Positions 44,066 through 52,688 are shown, counted from the first letter of the stretch. The stretch: 64,000 nt of DNA from CAWKAO01 sp963847665 (GCA_963847665.1 CAWKAO010000001.1:149529-213528), one strand, 5' to 3'. The notes: a model not told the origin generated them from the letters alone. Numbers and translations: made by a program.

Positions 44066-45654
44066 GCATTAATCATTTGCCGGGCACGGATCTTCCAGTC
44101 AAAATTCTTGACTGCAATAGATCTGAGTTTTGGAGATACAGAATTTAGACCCGGATATTCCAGTGCCCCTGAGACACATCTGATAATGCTTTTTATTCTT
44201 TTTTCAGGATCCATGGATATTTTCATCAGCTGCAGGATATCTTTATTAAGATAATCATCCAGGCTGTCTATTGCATCCTTGAATCCGCTAAAATAAGACA
44301 TTATTGGAAAAACTCCATTTGAAAGTGATTCCATCAGGACAAGTGGGTATGCTTCCGGTACGGTTGAAGGAAATATAGAGAAATCTGCACAAGGAAATAT
44401 ATATTTTAAGAGGCTGTGATCCATCCTGCCCAGGAAGTGTACGTGGTCCAAAAGTGCAGACCCGTAACCTAAAAGCTCTTTTCTGTTAATGTTGTCCGAG
44501 AGAAAATATTTTACATCTTCCCATGGACCTACTAATGCATTCAGGTCCAGGTCATAACCGTGTTCTATAAATTTATCTATAAGCTGTTCGTTGCCTTTAC
44601 TGATGGCATATACAAAGCCTTCAAGTACTTCACGATAGGCTCCTGACCCGATGATGACTATATGAAGATGAGGATGTTTTTTCAGTATCGAAGGAAAGGC
44701 AGCAATAATGCTCTGCAGGCCCTTTCCGACTGTCAATGCACCGACAAAGATAAGAATATCGCGGTCCCATGGGATCTTTTTTAAATGTGAGACCAGGTCT
44801 CTATCAGGCAGATCATTATTATAAGAATTCCTGAATGACGTAGTCGCATAGATATCATTTTTTTCAAGTTCTCTAAAAAGCCCTACAGTGATCTCTGGAT
44901 CTTTTCCCTCAAAAGGTTCCATCCCGATTAATTTATTAATAGACTGCAGACGATTTTTTTTTAAAACAGGAGAAAAAAGAGAGGTATCCACACCGACACC
45001 TACTATTTCAGTCTTATGTCTTATCAACTCTTCATATTCCGGATAGATCCCGATTATGCGCTCCCTTACTTCTTCGTTTCCGATTATCAATCCTTTTGCT
45101 CCGATTATTGCCTTAAGGGCAAGTTCTTTATAACGATTGTCTTTCCTGATCACGTATTCAATGGAACTGCCGTGCGGATAAATAATAAAAGGTATTCCGG
45201 TCTCTTTGCAGACCTGTAATGCAGCGACGGGTTGATATATCAGGTGGTTTGTATGAAGTATATCAACTGTATTTTGTAACAGGATCGGCCTTAAAGTGTT
45301 GACAGTAAATTCATGATAAGTTTTTAATTCCTGATCAGTAAGGTCCGTAAATGACTTAATATTTCCGGAACGCTGTTTGTCTGTCAGATAAACTGCATTT
45401 ATCGGGGGGACAGGCATCTGGTGCAAAACACACTTACTTTTGAATTTTGTATTTCTTTCAAACAGCATCTGCGAGTTGCCGTTTTGGTCCCATTTAATTG
45501 CACTGTTTACAAAATCGAGCGCAAAAGGATCAGGCTCCCTGCAGATAACATGCAACTCAAGACCGAAAAGCAAAAGTGACCTTGAAAGATAAAGGGTGTA
45601 TTCATTACTTCCGGAACCTGTTAATTCATAACCATGAAAAATTCCAATTTTCAT
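44032..45654 (-). CDS. Glycosyltransferase family 4 protein, large
   Basis: This 540-residue GT-B protein has KIGIFHGYELTGSGSNEYTLYLSRSLL at the start. Its C-terminal domain holds LIFVGALTVGKGLQSIIAAFPSIL and the FPCADFSIFPSTVPEAYPLVLMESLSNGVFP donor-binding pattern. It is longer than usual GT4 enzymes because of a middle insert (about 215-290) and an extended end. The sugar and acceptor are unknown. No SD lies before the ATG; the gene is divergent from the methyltransferase at 45792 and overlaps the DUF4190 gene end. Confidence 0.87.
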   Translation of the reverse strand: MKIGIFHGYELTGSGSNEYTLYLSRSLLLFGLELHVICREPDPFALDFVNSAIKWDQNGNSQMLFERNTKFKSKCVLHQMPVPPINAVYLTDKQRSGNIKSFTDLTDQELKTYHEFTVNTLRPILLQNTVDILHTNHLIYQPVAALQVCKETGIPFIIYPHGSSIEYVIRKDNRYKELALKAIIGAKGLIIGNEEVRERIIGIYPEYEELIRHKTEIVGVGVDTSLFSPVLKKNRLQSINKLIGMEPFEGKDPEITVGLFRELEKNDIYATTSFRNSYNNDLPDRDLVSHLKKIPWDRDILIFVGALTVGKGLQSIIAAFPSILKKHPHLHIVIIGSGAYREVLEGFVYAISKGNEQLIDKFIEHGYDLDLNALVGPWEDVKYFLSDNINRKELLGYGSALLDHVHFLGRMDHSLLKYIFPCADFSIFPSTVPEAYPLVLMESLSNGVFPIMSYFSGFKDAIDSLDDYLNKDILQLMKISMDPEKRIKSIIRCVSGALEYPGLNSVSPKLRSIAVKNFDWKIRARQMINAYLKRLNPGIL

Positions 45655-45791
45655 AAAAAAGATAATCTTGTTTATTTCCAGACCTTAAAAGTATAAATGC
45701 TAAAAAATAAAATTTAAAGTTAGTAGACTTTAAAATGCTTTTCATAAAATAGTGTTTTACTTTATAATCATAAAAAACTACAACAAAAGTC

Positions 45792-46376
45792 ATGCAGAAA
45801 AAAAATAAACATAAATTTGATTTTAAAGACAGGCATAAGCTTGATAGTGCGGAAAGGAGAAAAAATCTTCCTCCACGCAAGACATTGCTTGACCTGGGTC
45901 TTAAAGAAAATGATATTCTGGCAGATCTCGGAAGTGGTATCGGATATTTTACTCTCCCTGCATCTGAGATAGTCGGACCAAGAGGCAAGATTTTTGCTAT
46001 GGATATATCCAGCGAGAGCCTTGATGTCATAAAAGAGAAGATAAATAAGAAGCCTGTTACTAATATCGAGGTTGTTAGAGTAGAGGAAAATAGTCTTAGG
46101 ATAAATGAGGATTCAGTAAATTTTGTTTTTGCATGCAATATCCTGCATGAAGTGGACGATCTTGATGTTACATTAAGTGAAATAAAAAGGATCTTAATCA
46201 ATGGAGGAAAACTTGCTATTATAGAATGGAAAAAAATAGACAGCCTCTCTGGTCCTCCTAAAAAACATAGGCTTGCAGAAGACTTATTACAGGATCATCT
46301 TTTTAAGCAAGGTTTTAAGGACATAAAATGTATCAGCTTAAACGAAATGCAGTATACTGTCGAAGCATTTAAATAG
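45792..46376 (+). CDS. Class I SAM-dependent methyltransferase
   Basis: This 194-residue protein has motif I in DILADLGSGIGYFTLPASEIVG (residues about 40-60) and the NIEVVRVEENSLRINEDSVNFVFACNILHEVDD segment of the UbiE-like fold. It transfers methyl from SAM to an unknown small molecule. TATAAT (45773-45778) lies 13 bases before the ATG and no SD is visible, so the transcript may have a very short leader. It is 63 bases upstream of the radical SAM gene and could be co-transcribed with it. Confidence 0.83.
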   Translation: MQKKNKHKFDFKDRHKLDSAERRKNLPPRKTLLDLGLKENDILADLGSGIGYFTLPASEIVGPRGKIFAMDISSESLDVIKEKINKKPVTNIEVVRVEENSLRINEDSVNFVFACNILHEVDDLDVTLSEIKRILINGGKLAIIEWKKIDSLSGPPKKHRLAEDLLQDHLFKQGFKDIKCISLNEMQYTVEAFK

Positions 46377-46439
46377 AATCAATAAAATATTGAAAGGGAT
46401 CTATAAAATAAAAAGTATCTAAAAAAAGAGTTAAACAGT

Positions 46440-47861
46440 ATGGCTATTTATGACCAAAATCCCTTGATATACAGATCACTGACGGGTCTTCTCTACAATA
46501 GGTTCACAAGAAAACCTCTTCTTAATTTGATCAATAAAAGGGTATCTTCATATCTTGACCCTGGGAAAAACGGGAAGTTTTCCGGTCATAGCACGCGGAT
46601 TCAACAAGAAAGAAAATTATTTGCCTCTGCGATCATCCAGTCCATTGAAAGATCGATCGACAAAAAAATCTTAAGTAAAGCTACAGCAAACAAGATACTC
46701 AAGCTATGGACGACTGCGCTACTGAAACAGGGTAATGGAACTAAAAATAAAAAAAATGGCCCTTTTTTGCTCGTAATAAGTCCTGGACATGCCTGCAACC
46801 TGAGATGTAAGGACTGTTATGCAGATTCTATTTCTTCAGGCAAAAAACTCAGATGGGATATCCTTGACAGGATAATATCTGATGCTAAAAGATTATGGGA
46901 TATCAAGCTTGTTGTTTTTTCAGGAGGTGAGCCTTTTGCTTATTCCTCCAATAATAAAGGTATACTGGATATTGTCGAAAAGAACCCTGATATCCTTTTT
47001 CTAGCATTTACAAATGGTGTATTAATAGACAAGGAAACCGCATCAAGGATCTCTGAATATGGTAATCTTACTCCTGCATTCTCTGTCGAGGGATTAAAAA
47101 ATACAACAGAGAATAGAAGGGGTAAGGGGATCTTCAGTAAGATACTCGACAGTATGGAACTGGTTAGAGAAAAGGGCATACCTTTCGGGATATCTACAAC
47201 AGTAAGTTCAGACAATATCACGGAAGTCCTTGACGACAGATTTTTAGATTTCTTTTTTAATAAAAATGGTGCATTTTATGGTTTTTATTTTCAATACCTC
47301 CCAATTGGAAGAAATGCTGATTTCAGTAATATGCCCACACCGTCTGAACGCCTTGTTTTTTGGGAGCGTATCTGGGAGGTCATTGAAAGACAGAAGTTGT
47401 TTTTAATAGATTTCTGGAACCACGGACCACTTGTGGACGGCTGTATTGCTGCCGGGAGGGACGGAGGTTACCTTTATATAGACTGGGACGGAAAAGTCAT
47501 GCCCTGTGTTTTTGCTCCTTACTCAGCAGGTAATATCCAGGAGCTATATAATGAAGGCAAAGGTCTGGAAAGCATTTATGATTCTCCTTTTTTTAAATCC
47601 ATAAGAGAATGGCAGAAAGATTATGGATTTAAACAACAAGATCCTGCAAGAAAAGGCAATCTTTTAATTTCCTGCCCCTACAGGGACCATCACAAGGATT
47701 TTATGGAATGGGTCAGGAAATTAAAACCAGAACCCGAAGATAAAAATAGTTTAACAATATTAACCGGCCAGGAATATTGTACAAATATGGAAAAATATAA
47801 CAGGGGGCTCACTGAAGTATTTGATCCTGTGTGGGAACAAGAATATAAAAAAGACAAATAG
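46440..47861 (+). CDS. Radical SAM protein with SPASM-like C-terminus
   Basis: This 473-residue protein carries the cluster motif CNLRCKDCY (Cys119, Cys123, Cys126) and the SAM-binding FSGGEPF. Near the C-terminus is a cysteine set (DGCIAAGRDGGYLYIDWDGKVMPC, then ISCPYRDH, and EYC) that may hold auxiliary clusters, as in SPASM/twitch enzymes acting on peptides or small molecules. The first 110 residues are unusual for the family, with a helical domain. It follows a methyltransferase gene on the same strand. A substrate is not evident. Confidence 0.85.
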   Translation: MAIYDQNPLIYRSLTGLLYNRFTRKPLLNLINKRVSSYLDPGKNGKFSGHSTRIQQERKLFASAIIQSIERSIDKKILSKATANKILKLWTTALLKQGNGTKNKKNGPFLLVISPGHACNLRCKDCYADSISSGKKLRWDILDRIISDAKRLWDIKLVVFSGGEPFAYSSNNKGILDIVEKNPDILFLAFTNGVLIDKETASRISEYGNLTPAFSVEGLKNTTENRRGKGIFSKILDSMELVREKGIPFGISTTVSSDNITEVLDDRFLDFFFNKNGAFYGFYFQYLPIGRNADFSNMPTPSERLVFWERIWEVIERQKLFLIDFWNHGPLVDGCIAAGRDGGYLYIDWDGKVMPCVFAPYSAGNIQELYNEGKGLESIYDSPFFKSIREWQKDYGFKQQDPARKGNLLISCPYRDHHKDFMEWVRKLKPEPEDKNSLTILTGQEYCTNMEKYNRGLTEVFDPVWEQEYKKDK

Positions 47862-47923
47862 GTCGAATAAAATTTGAATGAAACTGTCGAATTATATTAT
47901 GAAGAAAGACTATCTCGGAAATG

Positions 47924-48337
47924 TTATAATTCTAATTCCTGATTTGCTAATTCTTCCAGAGTATATTCCTCAAGTTTTTTTATAATACTGCTGTTTACTT
48001 CAGACCATAATTTTCTAGTATTACATTTTTCTGCCTTAGCGCATATCTCGGGTTCTGCCACACATTCGACTATGCTTGTGGGACCCTCTACAGCCTCAAT
48101 GATCTGAAGTATTTTTATCTGTGCAGGTGGTTTTGCAAGAAAATAACCCCCATGGGCACCTCTTGTAGACTTAATAAGTCCGGCTATTTTTAGCGGTATA
48201 ATTAGCTGCGAAAGATATTTTAAAGAGATTTCCTGTGAACTGCTGATATCCTTGAGAAGAACTGGCCCTTTATTAAATCTAAGGGCCAGTTCAATCATCA
48301 ATCTTGTACTATATCTACCTTTTGTAGAAAGTTTCAA
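47924..48337 (-). CDS. Rrf2 family transcriptional regulator (DoxX operon)
   Basis: This 137-residue protein starts MKLSTKGRYSTRLMIELAL, has the wing STRGAHGGYFL, and three cysteines (Cys92, Cys99, Cys105) for a probable Fe-S cluster as in IscR. It is the second gene of a DoxX-rrf2 operon: only three bases (GGA) separate the doxX stop from its TTG start. A palindrome over the promoter at 48863-48876 is a likely operator. It is closely related to the Rrf2 at 49081 on the other strand. Confidence 0.88.
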   Translation of the reverse strand: MKLSTKGRYSTRLMIELALRFNKGPVLLKDISSSQEISLKYLSQLIIPLKIAGLIKSTRGAHGGYFLAKPPAQIKILQIIEAVEGPTSIVECVAEPEICAKAEKCNTRKLWSEVNSSIIKKLEEYTLEELANQELEL

Positions 48338-48340
48338 TCC

Positions 48341-48835
48341 TTATTCCAGTCCCGGTGCATTTTTGACAAGTTTTGTATTTGCCCACCATCTGCCTAAACC
48401 GGCATATTGGCCAGCCTTGCTAAATAATAGCACTAAAAAGACCAATAATAAAACAACATGGTCATCGATCTGGAAGAGATTGTTTGGTTTTGGTAACGCT
48501 GCAGCCCACATAAAAACCATCAGAACCGTGCCGGATATTGTTGCGATCTTCATGCCAATACCCAGTAATATTGCTAGACCGATGAGAAGCAAGGCAAGCA
48601 TGAAAAGTACGTCGGTAACTCCTTTTCCGCCAATAGCGTTGAATAATGGAGCAAATGGTCCAGTCGAACCTTTAGCTAAAAAGCCAAAAGTCGGTGAACC
48701 ACCTCTTATCCAGGCATTTTCAGGTGTGGTGGCAAAACCCCAGCCAAAAAGCTTATCAAAAAAGGCCCACAATAATTCAAGTGCTACTACATATCTGAGA
48801 ATAGCGACTGTTATCTTAAGTGGTTTTTCTTGCAT
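48341..48835 (-). CDS. DoxX family membrane protein
   Basis: This 164-residue protein has four membrane helices and the WAFFDKLFGWGFATTPENAWIRGG start of DoxX/TQO-small-subunit (DoxD) proteins. These are linked to quinone-coupled thiosulfate or sulfide metabolism or to redox stress. I choose ATG 48835, which follows AAAGGAGG; the in-frame start 24 codons earlier lies in the promoter. It is the first gene of an operon with an Rrf2 regulator. A role in sulfur redox chemistry is inferred from family and from the sulfur module beside it. Confidence 0.85.
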   Translation of the reverse strand: MQEKPLKITVAILRYVVALELLWAFFDKLFGWGFATTPENAWIRGGSPTFGFLAKGSTGPFAPLFNAIGGKGVTDVLFMLALLLIGLAILLGIGMKIATISGTVLMVFMWAAALPKPNNLFQIDDHVVLLLVFLVLLFSKAGQYAGLGRWWANTKLVKNAPGLE

Positions 48836-48862
48836 CCTGTACCTCCTTTCATATAACTTATT

Positions 48863-48907
48863 AATTCTATAGAATTGGTAGTATATATTAAAAAAAATAA
48901 AATGCAA
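48863..48907 (-). promoter_or_regulatory. doxX promoter with overlapping palindromic operator
   Basis: On the minus strand TTGCAT (48907-48902), 16 bases, TATACT (48885-48880). A perfect 14-base palindrome AATTCTATAGAATT (48863-48876) lies at the expected transcription start, so a bound repressor would block it. The nearby Rrf2 proteins are the natural candidates. Confidence 0.7.
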
Positions 48908-48971
48908 ATAAAATATTTTTTATTAATATAAGAGAAATTCAATACTTTTAAGATGATTTTTGTATAAGTGC

Positions 48972-49060
48972 TTGACAAAGCCGGTAATAATACTATAATC
49001 CTTATCATTATAATAGGAATAATAAGGTATTATAAGGTATTAGAATTTCAATTATTCTAA
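48972..49060 (+). promoter_or_regulatory. Promoter and inverted repeats upstream of second rrf2
   Basis: A near-consensus promoter TTGACA (48972-48977), 16 bases, TATAAT (48994-48999). Downstream of it are CCTTAT / ATAAGG arms (49000-49005, 49022-49027), two tandem 10-base copies of (A/T)ATAAGGTAT (49021-49040), and TTAGAAT / ATTCTAA arms (49040-49046, 49054-49060). The TAGAATT half-site also occurs in the doxX palindrome, which suggests a shared regulator. Confidence 0.65.
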
Positions 49061-49080
49061 AGTAAAGGTTGAATTAGATT

Positions 49081-49527
49081 ATGTTAAAACTTAGTACAAA
49101 AGGCAGATATGGTTCACGGCTAATGTTGGACCTTGCTCTTAATTATGGAAGTGGTCCAATTCTACTTAAAGAAATAGCAGAAAGGCAGGGCATATCCATA
49201 GGTTATCTGGAACAGATAGTGCCAGGCCTCAAAGCAGCAGAACTTATTACTTCGACCAGAGGTTATAAAGGCGGATACGTACTCTCGAGAGACCCTTCAG
49301 ATATTACTTTAAAAGAAATAATAAATGCACTTGAAGGACCTGTCGAACTCACAGAATGTGTAAACTCACCAGGTGTCTGCGACCGGACCAGGTCGTGTGT
49401 GACCCGGGACTGCTGGACAGAAATAGGAAATAGTATAGACAGTATTTTAGAGTCAAAAACCCTTCTTGACCTCGTTCATCAGCATCGGGACAAGGAAAAA
49501 AGCCAGCCCCTCATGTATAGCATATAA
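49081..49527 (+). CDS. Rrf2 family transcriptional regulator (sulfur module)
   Basis: This 148-residue protein starts MLKLSTKGRYGSRLMLDLAL, with the wing STRGYKGGYVL and four cysteines (Cys93, Cys100, Cys106, Cys111) that could hold a cluster. It resembles IscR and the cysteine regulator CymR. It is divergent from the doxX-rrf2 operon and precedes the COG1900 homocysteine-synthesis gene by 145 bases. Regulation of sulfur assimilation or Fe-S supply is inferred from this context. A strong promoter and several repeats lie upstream (48972-49060). Confidence 0.87.
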   Translation: MLKLSTKGRYGSRLMLDLALNYGSGPILLKEIAERQGISIGYLEQIVPGLKAAELITSTRGYKGGYVLSRDPSDITLKEIINALEGPVELTECVNSPGVCDRTRSCVTRDCWTEIGNSIDSILESKTLLDLVHQHRDKEKSQPLMYSI

Positions 49528-49671
49528 ACACTCTATCAACAGGGTATTTTTTAAGCGTACTTAAATCCATAAATAAGAATACTTTTGTAATGGACAGATG
49601 TTTTTTTAAGTACATCCGGGTTTCTTTTCAAATCAAATATTAATTTAAGAAAAATCAAGGAGTGAAGCAAA

Positions 49672-50877
49672 ATGGTAAGGACCATTGAAGAAATAAATAA
49701 GAAGATCAAAAATGGAAGTGTGGTAGTATTAAATGCTGCAGAAATAATAGATTATGTAAAGGAAAATGGTGCAAAAAAAGCACTTAAAGAAATAGATGTG
49801 GTGACTACCGCAACTTTTGGGCCTATGTGTTCCTCAGGTGCCTTTATTAACACAGGGCATTCGGTGCCCAGGATAAAATTTGGAGGCGGAAACGTAAAGA
49901 TAAATGATGTGCCAGCATATGCCGGCCTCGCAGCCGTGGACCTGTATATAGGGGCGACTGCAGTTCCTGATGATGATCCCAGGAATAAAGTGTATCCTGG
50001 AGAATTTAAGTATGGCGGAGGGCATGTTATAGAAGAACTTGTTGCTGGTAAGGATCTCAAGCTGGAAGCAGAAGCATACGGCACCGATTGTTATCCAAGG
50101 AAGAAACTTTCAAGCTATATAAACATAAATGATCTCAATGAGGTATATCTTTTCAACCCGAGAAATGCATACCAGAATTATAATGTGGCTGTGAACCTTT
50201 CTGATAAAATAATTTATACCTATATGGGTATATTAAAACCCGGGCTGGGAAATGCTAATTATTGCAGTGCGGGGCAGCTTTCTCCCTTGCTTAACGATCC
50301 TCTCTATAAGACTATAGGTATAGGTACAAGGATCTTTCTTGGCGGTGGAATAGGGTATATAGCATGGCATGGGACACAGCATAATCCAGGTGTAAAAAGA
50401 AAGGAAAACGGTACCCCGCAGGTTTCTGCCGGCACACTTGCAGTTGTAGGAGACCTGAAGCAGATGGTCCCCAAATATCTAAAAGGTACCTCCATGACTG
50501 GTTATGGCACCACACTGACTGTTGGCGTAGGGGTCCCTATTCCTCTGCTTGATGAGGAAATATTAGGTTATGTGACTGTAAAGGATGAGGATCTCTTTAC
50601 CCAGATAGTAGATTACAGTGGAAGTTATCCTGAAGTAAAACCGGATACGCTTGGAGAGGTAAGTTATGCCCAGTTAAAAACTGGTAATATCAATTTGAAT
50701 GGTCTCGATATTCCAACCGGCAATCTTTCAAGTTACTTTAGGGCTACTGAGATCGCGAATGAATTAAAAACATGGATAAAAAAGGGAGAGTTCATGCTTA
50801 CTAATCATGTTGCTCCAATACCTTCTGCAGATTCTGATTATAAGTTTAAGCTCCTAAATGAAAGACCGATAGAGTAA
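49672..50877 (+). CDS. Homocysteine biosynthesis protein (COG1900/DUF39)
   Basis: This 401-residue protein has TTATFGPMCSSGAFINTGHSVPRIKFGGG near residue 45, with the conserved cysteine in MCSSG. Other family features are YAGLAAVDLYIGATAVPDDDP and GGGHVIEELVAGKDLKLEAEAYGTDCYPRK. These identify the COG1900 family, including Methanosarcina MA1821, which with a NIL-ferredoxin makes homocysteine from aspartate semialdehyde and sulfide. There is no CBS domain pair at the end. AAGGAG precedes the ATG. A hairpin terminator separates it from its NIL-ferredoxin partner. Confidence 0.9.
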   Translation: MVRTIEEINKKIKNGSVVVLNAAEIIDYVKENGAKKALKEIDVVTTATFGPMCSSGAFINTGHSVPRIKFGGGNVKINDVPAYAGLAAVDLYIGATAVPDDDPRNKVYPGEFKYGGGHVIEELVAGKDLKLEAEAYGTDCYPRKKLSSYININDLNEVYLFNPRNAYQNYNVAVNLSDKIIYTYMGILKPGLGNANYCSAGQLSPLLNDPLYKTIGIGTRIFLGGGIGYIAWHGTQHNPGVKRKENGTPQVSAGTLAVVGDLKQMVPKYLKGTSMTGYGTTLTVGVGVPIPLLDEEILGYVTVKDEDLFTQIVDYSGSYPEVKPDTLGEVSYAQLKTGNINLNGLDIPTGNLSSYFRATEIANELKTWIKKGEFMLTNHVAPIPSADSDYKFKLLNERPIE

Positions 50878-50887
50878 AGAAGCCTGG

Positions 50888-50931
50888 TGATAAGGTCCGG
50901 CAAGATAAATTTAAGATGCCGGATCTTATCA
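50888..50931 (+). terminator. Hairpin terminator between COG1900 and NIL-ferredoxin genes
   Basis: A 14-base stem with one mismatch, TGATAAGGTCCGGC (50888-50901) with GCCGGATCTTATCA (50918-50931), is followed by TTTTAG. It should stop most transcription, so the downstream NIL-ferredoxin would be expressed at a lower level or from its own promoter. Confidence 0.75.
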
Positions 50932-50981
50932 TTTTAGAAAGTTTATTTAAAAAAAATGTATGGTAGAAATGAAAGGCAGAA

Positions 50982-51389
50982 ATGGTCTCAAAAAAGATAG
51001 TACTGCATTTTCCTGCAGATAAGTCAAATGAACCTGTAGTGTGTAAGCTTGTCAAGGATTTTTCCCTTGAATTCAATATTTTAAGGGCAAATATTGATTA
51101 TAAAAAAGAGGGGTTATTGGTTCTTGAACTTAAAGGCAAGCAGGAAGATTATGACAGGGGAATAGAGTATCTCTATAAGATAGGGATAAGCACTCAGCCT
51201 CTTTCGCATGATATAATAAGAAATGAAAACAAATGCATCCAATGCGGAGTATGCGTACCCCTATGCCCATCGGGTGCCCTACTGGTAGAAGAAAATACAA
51301 GAGCTGTAGATTTTAAAGGTGTACAGTGTATTGCCTGCGAGATCTGCCTTAAAGCATGTCCCCAGAAAGCGATGGAGTTACAATTCTAA
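50982..51389 (+). CDS. NIL domain 4Fe-4S ferredoxin (homocysteine synthesis partner)
   Basis: This 135-residue protein has an N-terminal NIL domain (about 1-75, ligand-binding and related to the methionine-importer regulator domain). Two 4Fe-4S sites follow: CIQCGVCVPLCPSGAL and CIACEICLKACPQKAM. It matches the MA1822-type ferredoxin that works with COG1900 proteins in homocysteine formation, supplying electrons for sulfide transfer. It follows the COG1900 gene after a hairpin. A weak AAAGGCAG lies before its ATG. Confidence 0.9.
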   Translation: MVSKKIVLHFPADKSNEPVVCKLVKDFSLEFNILRANIDYKKEGLLVLELKGKQEDYDRGIEYLYKIGISTQPLSHDIIRNENKCIQCGVCVPLCPSGALLVEENTRAVDFKGVQCIACEICLKACPQKAMELQF

Positions 51390-51447
51390 TCTCACGAAAG
51401 ATTGCCAAACACCCCCGACATTTTCTAAATAATATAAGATAATTTTT

Positions 51448-51475
51448 TTGAGCCCCTGTTCTTTAATGATATAAT
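51448..51475 (+). promoter_or_regulatory. Promoter for the 40-residue membrane peptide
   Basis: TTGAGC (51448-51453), 16 bases, TATAAT (51470-51475), about 44 bases upstream of ATG 51519. Confidence 0.65.
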
Positions 51476-51518
51476 TACACACAATTAAACAATTTTTGAT
51501 TTTTAGAAAGGGGAGAAA

Positions 51519-51641
51519 ATGGATATGTGGCTTGCATTTTTCTGGACAGGTCCTGTCGGTATAGGTGCATTTCTTGCGGGTTTAGGTGTGTTGTTCTGGG
51601 GTATCAGCAGAATGGAAGCAGCAAGGAAGGACAAGAAATAG
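51519..51641 (+). CDS. 40-residue single-span membrane peptide
   Basis: A 40-codon frame begins MDMWLAFFWTGPVGIG and contains one hydrophobic helix (about residues 4-29) ending in a basic tail (EAARKDKK). AAAGGGGAG lies just upstream of the ATG, and a -10/-35 promoter at 51448-51475 gives it its own transcript. I recognise no family. It sits between the NIL-ferredoxin and LOG-family genes on the same strand. Confidence 0.7.
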   Translation: MDMWLAFFWTGPVGIGAFLAGLGVLFWGISRMEAARKDKK

Positions 51642-51751
51642 TTTAGGATTTCATCTTTTCTGTTCCATCCTCTTAATATTTGAAACACCCTGAGATATCT
51701 AAAAAAATCAATATAAAGATTAAATGATATCTCAGGGTAAAGAAAGGCCAA

Positions 51752-52462
51752 ATGAAAAAAAAAGACTTTTATAACAATCAGGACCTGGAACTATTTAAGC
51801 CGACACAAAAATCAAACATTGATTTTTTAAAAACTGATCCATGGCGGGTATTGAGGATACTCGGAGAGTTTGTCGAGGGATTTGATGTACTGGCTGGAGT
51901 AGGGCCTTGCATTTCGATTTTTGGTTCGGCGCGGACCCTTCCTGAAGATAAGTATTATAAAGCGGCTGAAGAAACTGCAGCGTTGCTTGCAAAGAAAGGT
52001 CTTGGCGTTATAACTGGAGGTGGGCCGGGTATAATGGAGGCAGCAAATAAAGGTGCTTTCGAAGCCGGTGGTGTATCTGTAGGATGCAACATAGACATAC
52101 CTTTTGAACAATCCCCAAACGCTTATCAGAATATCTCTCTCGAATTCCATTATTTTTTCGTCCGTAAGACTATGTTTGTCAAATATTCCATCGGATATGT
52201 CATCTTTCCTGGAGGTTTCGGAACCCTGGATGAATTATTTGAAGCACTTACACTTGCACAGACAGGGAAAATAGAACATTTTCCCATAGCTTTATATGAT
52301 GAGGAATTCTGGAAAGATATGTATGGTTGGATAAACGAGTGTCTGCTGGAAAAATACTGCACCATAAGTCCTGAGGATAAAAAACTATACAAGGTGGTCA
52401 ATAGTCCGGTGGAAGCAGTAGATTACCTGACAGGTGTGATTAATAAAGAACACCTTTTATAA
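51752..52462 (+). CDS. LOG family (TIGR00730) Rossmann-fold protein
   Basis: This 236-residue protein has the two signatures of the family: GGGPGIMEAANKGAFEAGG and PGGFGTLDELFEALTLAQTGK. Members hydrolyse nucleoside 5'-monophosphates at the N-glycosidic bond (cytokinin-activating LOG or YgdH type). A GNP-like SIFGSARTLPEDKYYKAA segment comes first. GAAAGG precedes ATG 51752. Role in this organism is unknown; likely nucleotide salvage or signalling. Confidence 0.9.
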   Translation: MKKKDFYNNQDLELFKPTQKSNIDFLKTDPWRVLRILGEFVEGFDVLAGVGPCISIFGSARTLPEDKYYKAAEETAALLAKKGLGVITGGGPGIMEAANKGAFEAGGVSVGCNIDIPFEQSPNAYQNISLEFHYFFVRKTMFVKYSIGYVIFPGGFGTLDELFEALTLAQTGKIEHFPIALYDEEFWKDMYGWINECLLEKYCTISPEDKKLYKVVNSPVEAVDYLTGVINKEHLL

Positions 52463-52507
52463 GATAAAAAATAGATCTTAAGGGCTGCTCAGGCACAGGA
52501 TACTATA

Positions 52508-52678
52508 TCATGGTATAAAGAAAGTTAGTATACCTTCAGAAACAACCATTATGATATCATTCATATTGTAGATCATACTTAAAATAATACTGGTCTCATT
52601 AGGCCTGCTGGCAATCTCTTCATTTAAGTCTTTGTCTGTAGAATTATTTTCTTTTAGGGCACTTCTATCGATTTTCAT
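52508..52678 (-). CDS. Possible 56-residue protein after the FtsL-like gene
   Basis: A 56-codon frame (starting MKIDRSALKENNSTDKD and ending in the hydrophobic MVVSEGILTFFIP) lies 10 bases downstream of the FtsL-like gene on the same strand. No SD precedes its ATG, and no family is recognised. It could be the 5' part of a lost gene or chance. Weak. Confidence 0.25.
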   Translation of the reverse strand: MKIDRSALKENNSTDKDLNEEIASRPNETSIILSMIYNMNDIIMVVSEGILTFFIP

Positions 52679-52688
52679 GATCAGGAGG

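Noticed and set aside
49528..49671. SAM or B12 riboswitch before the COG1900 gene
   Set aside because: The leader lacks the conserved core of either class. Only short inverted repeats (TTAAG / CTTAA near 49551-49564) are visible.
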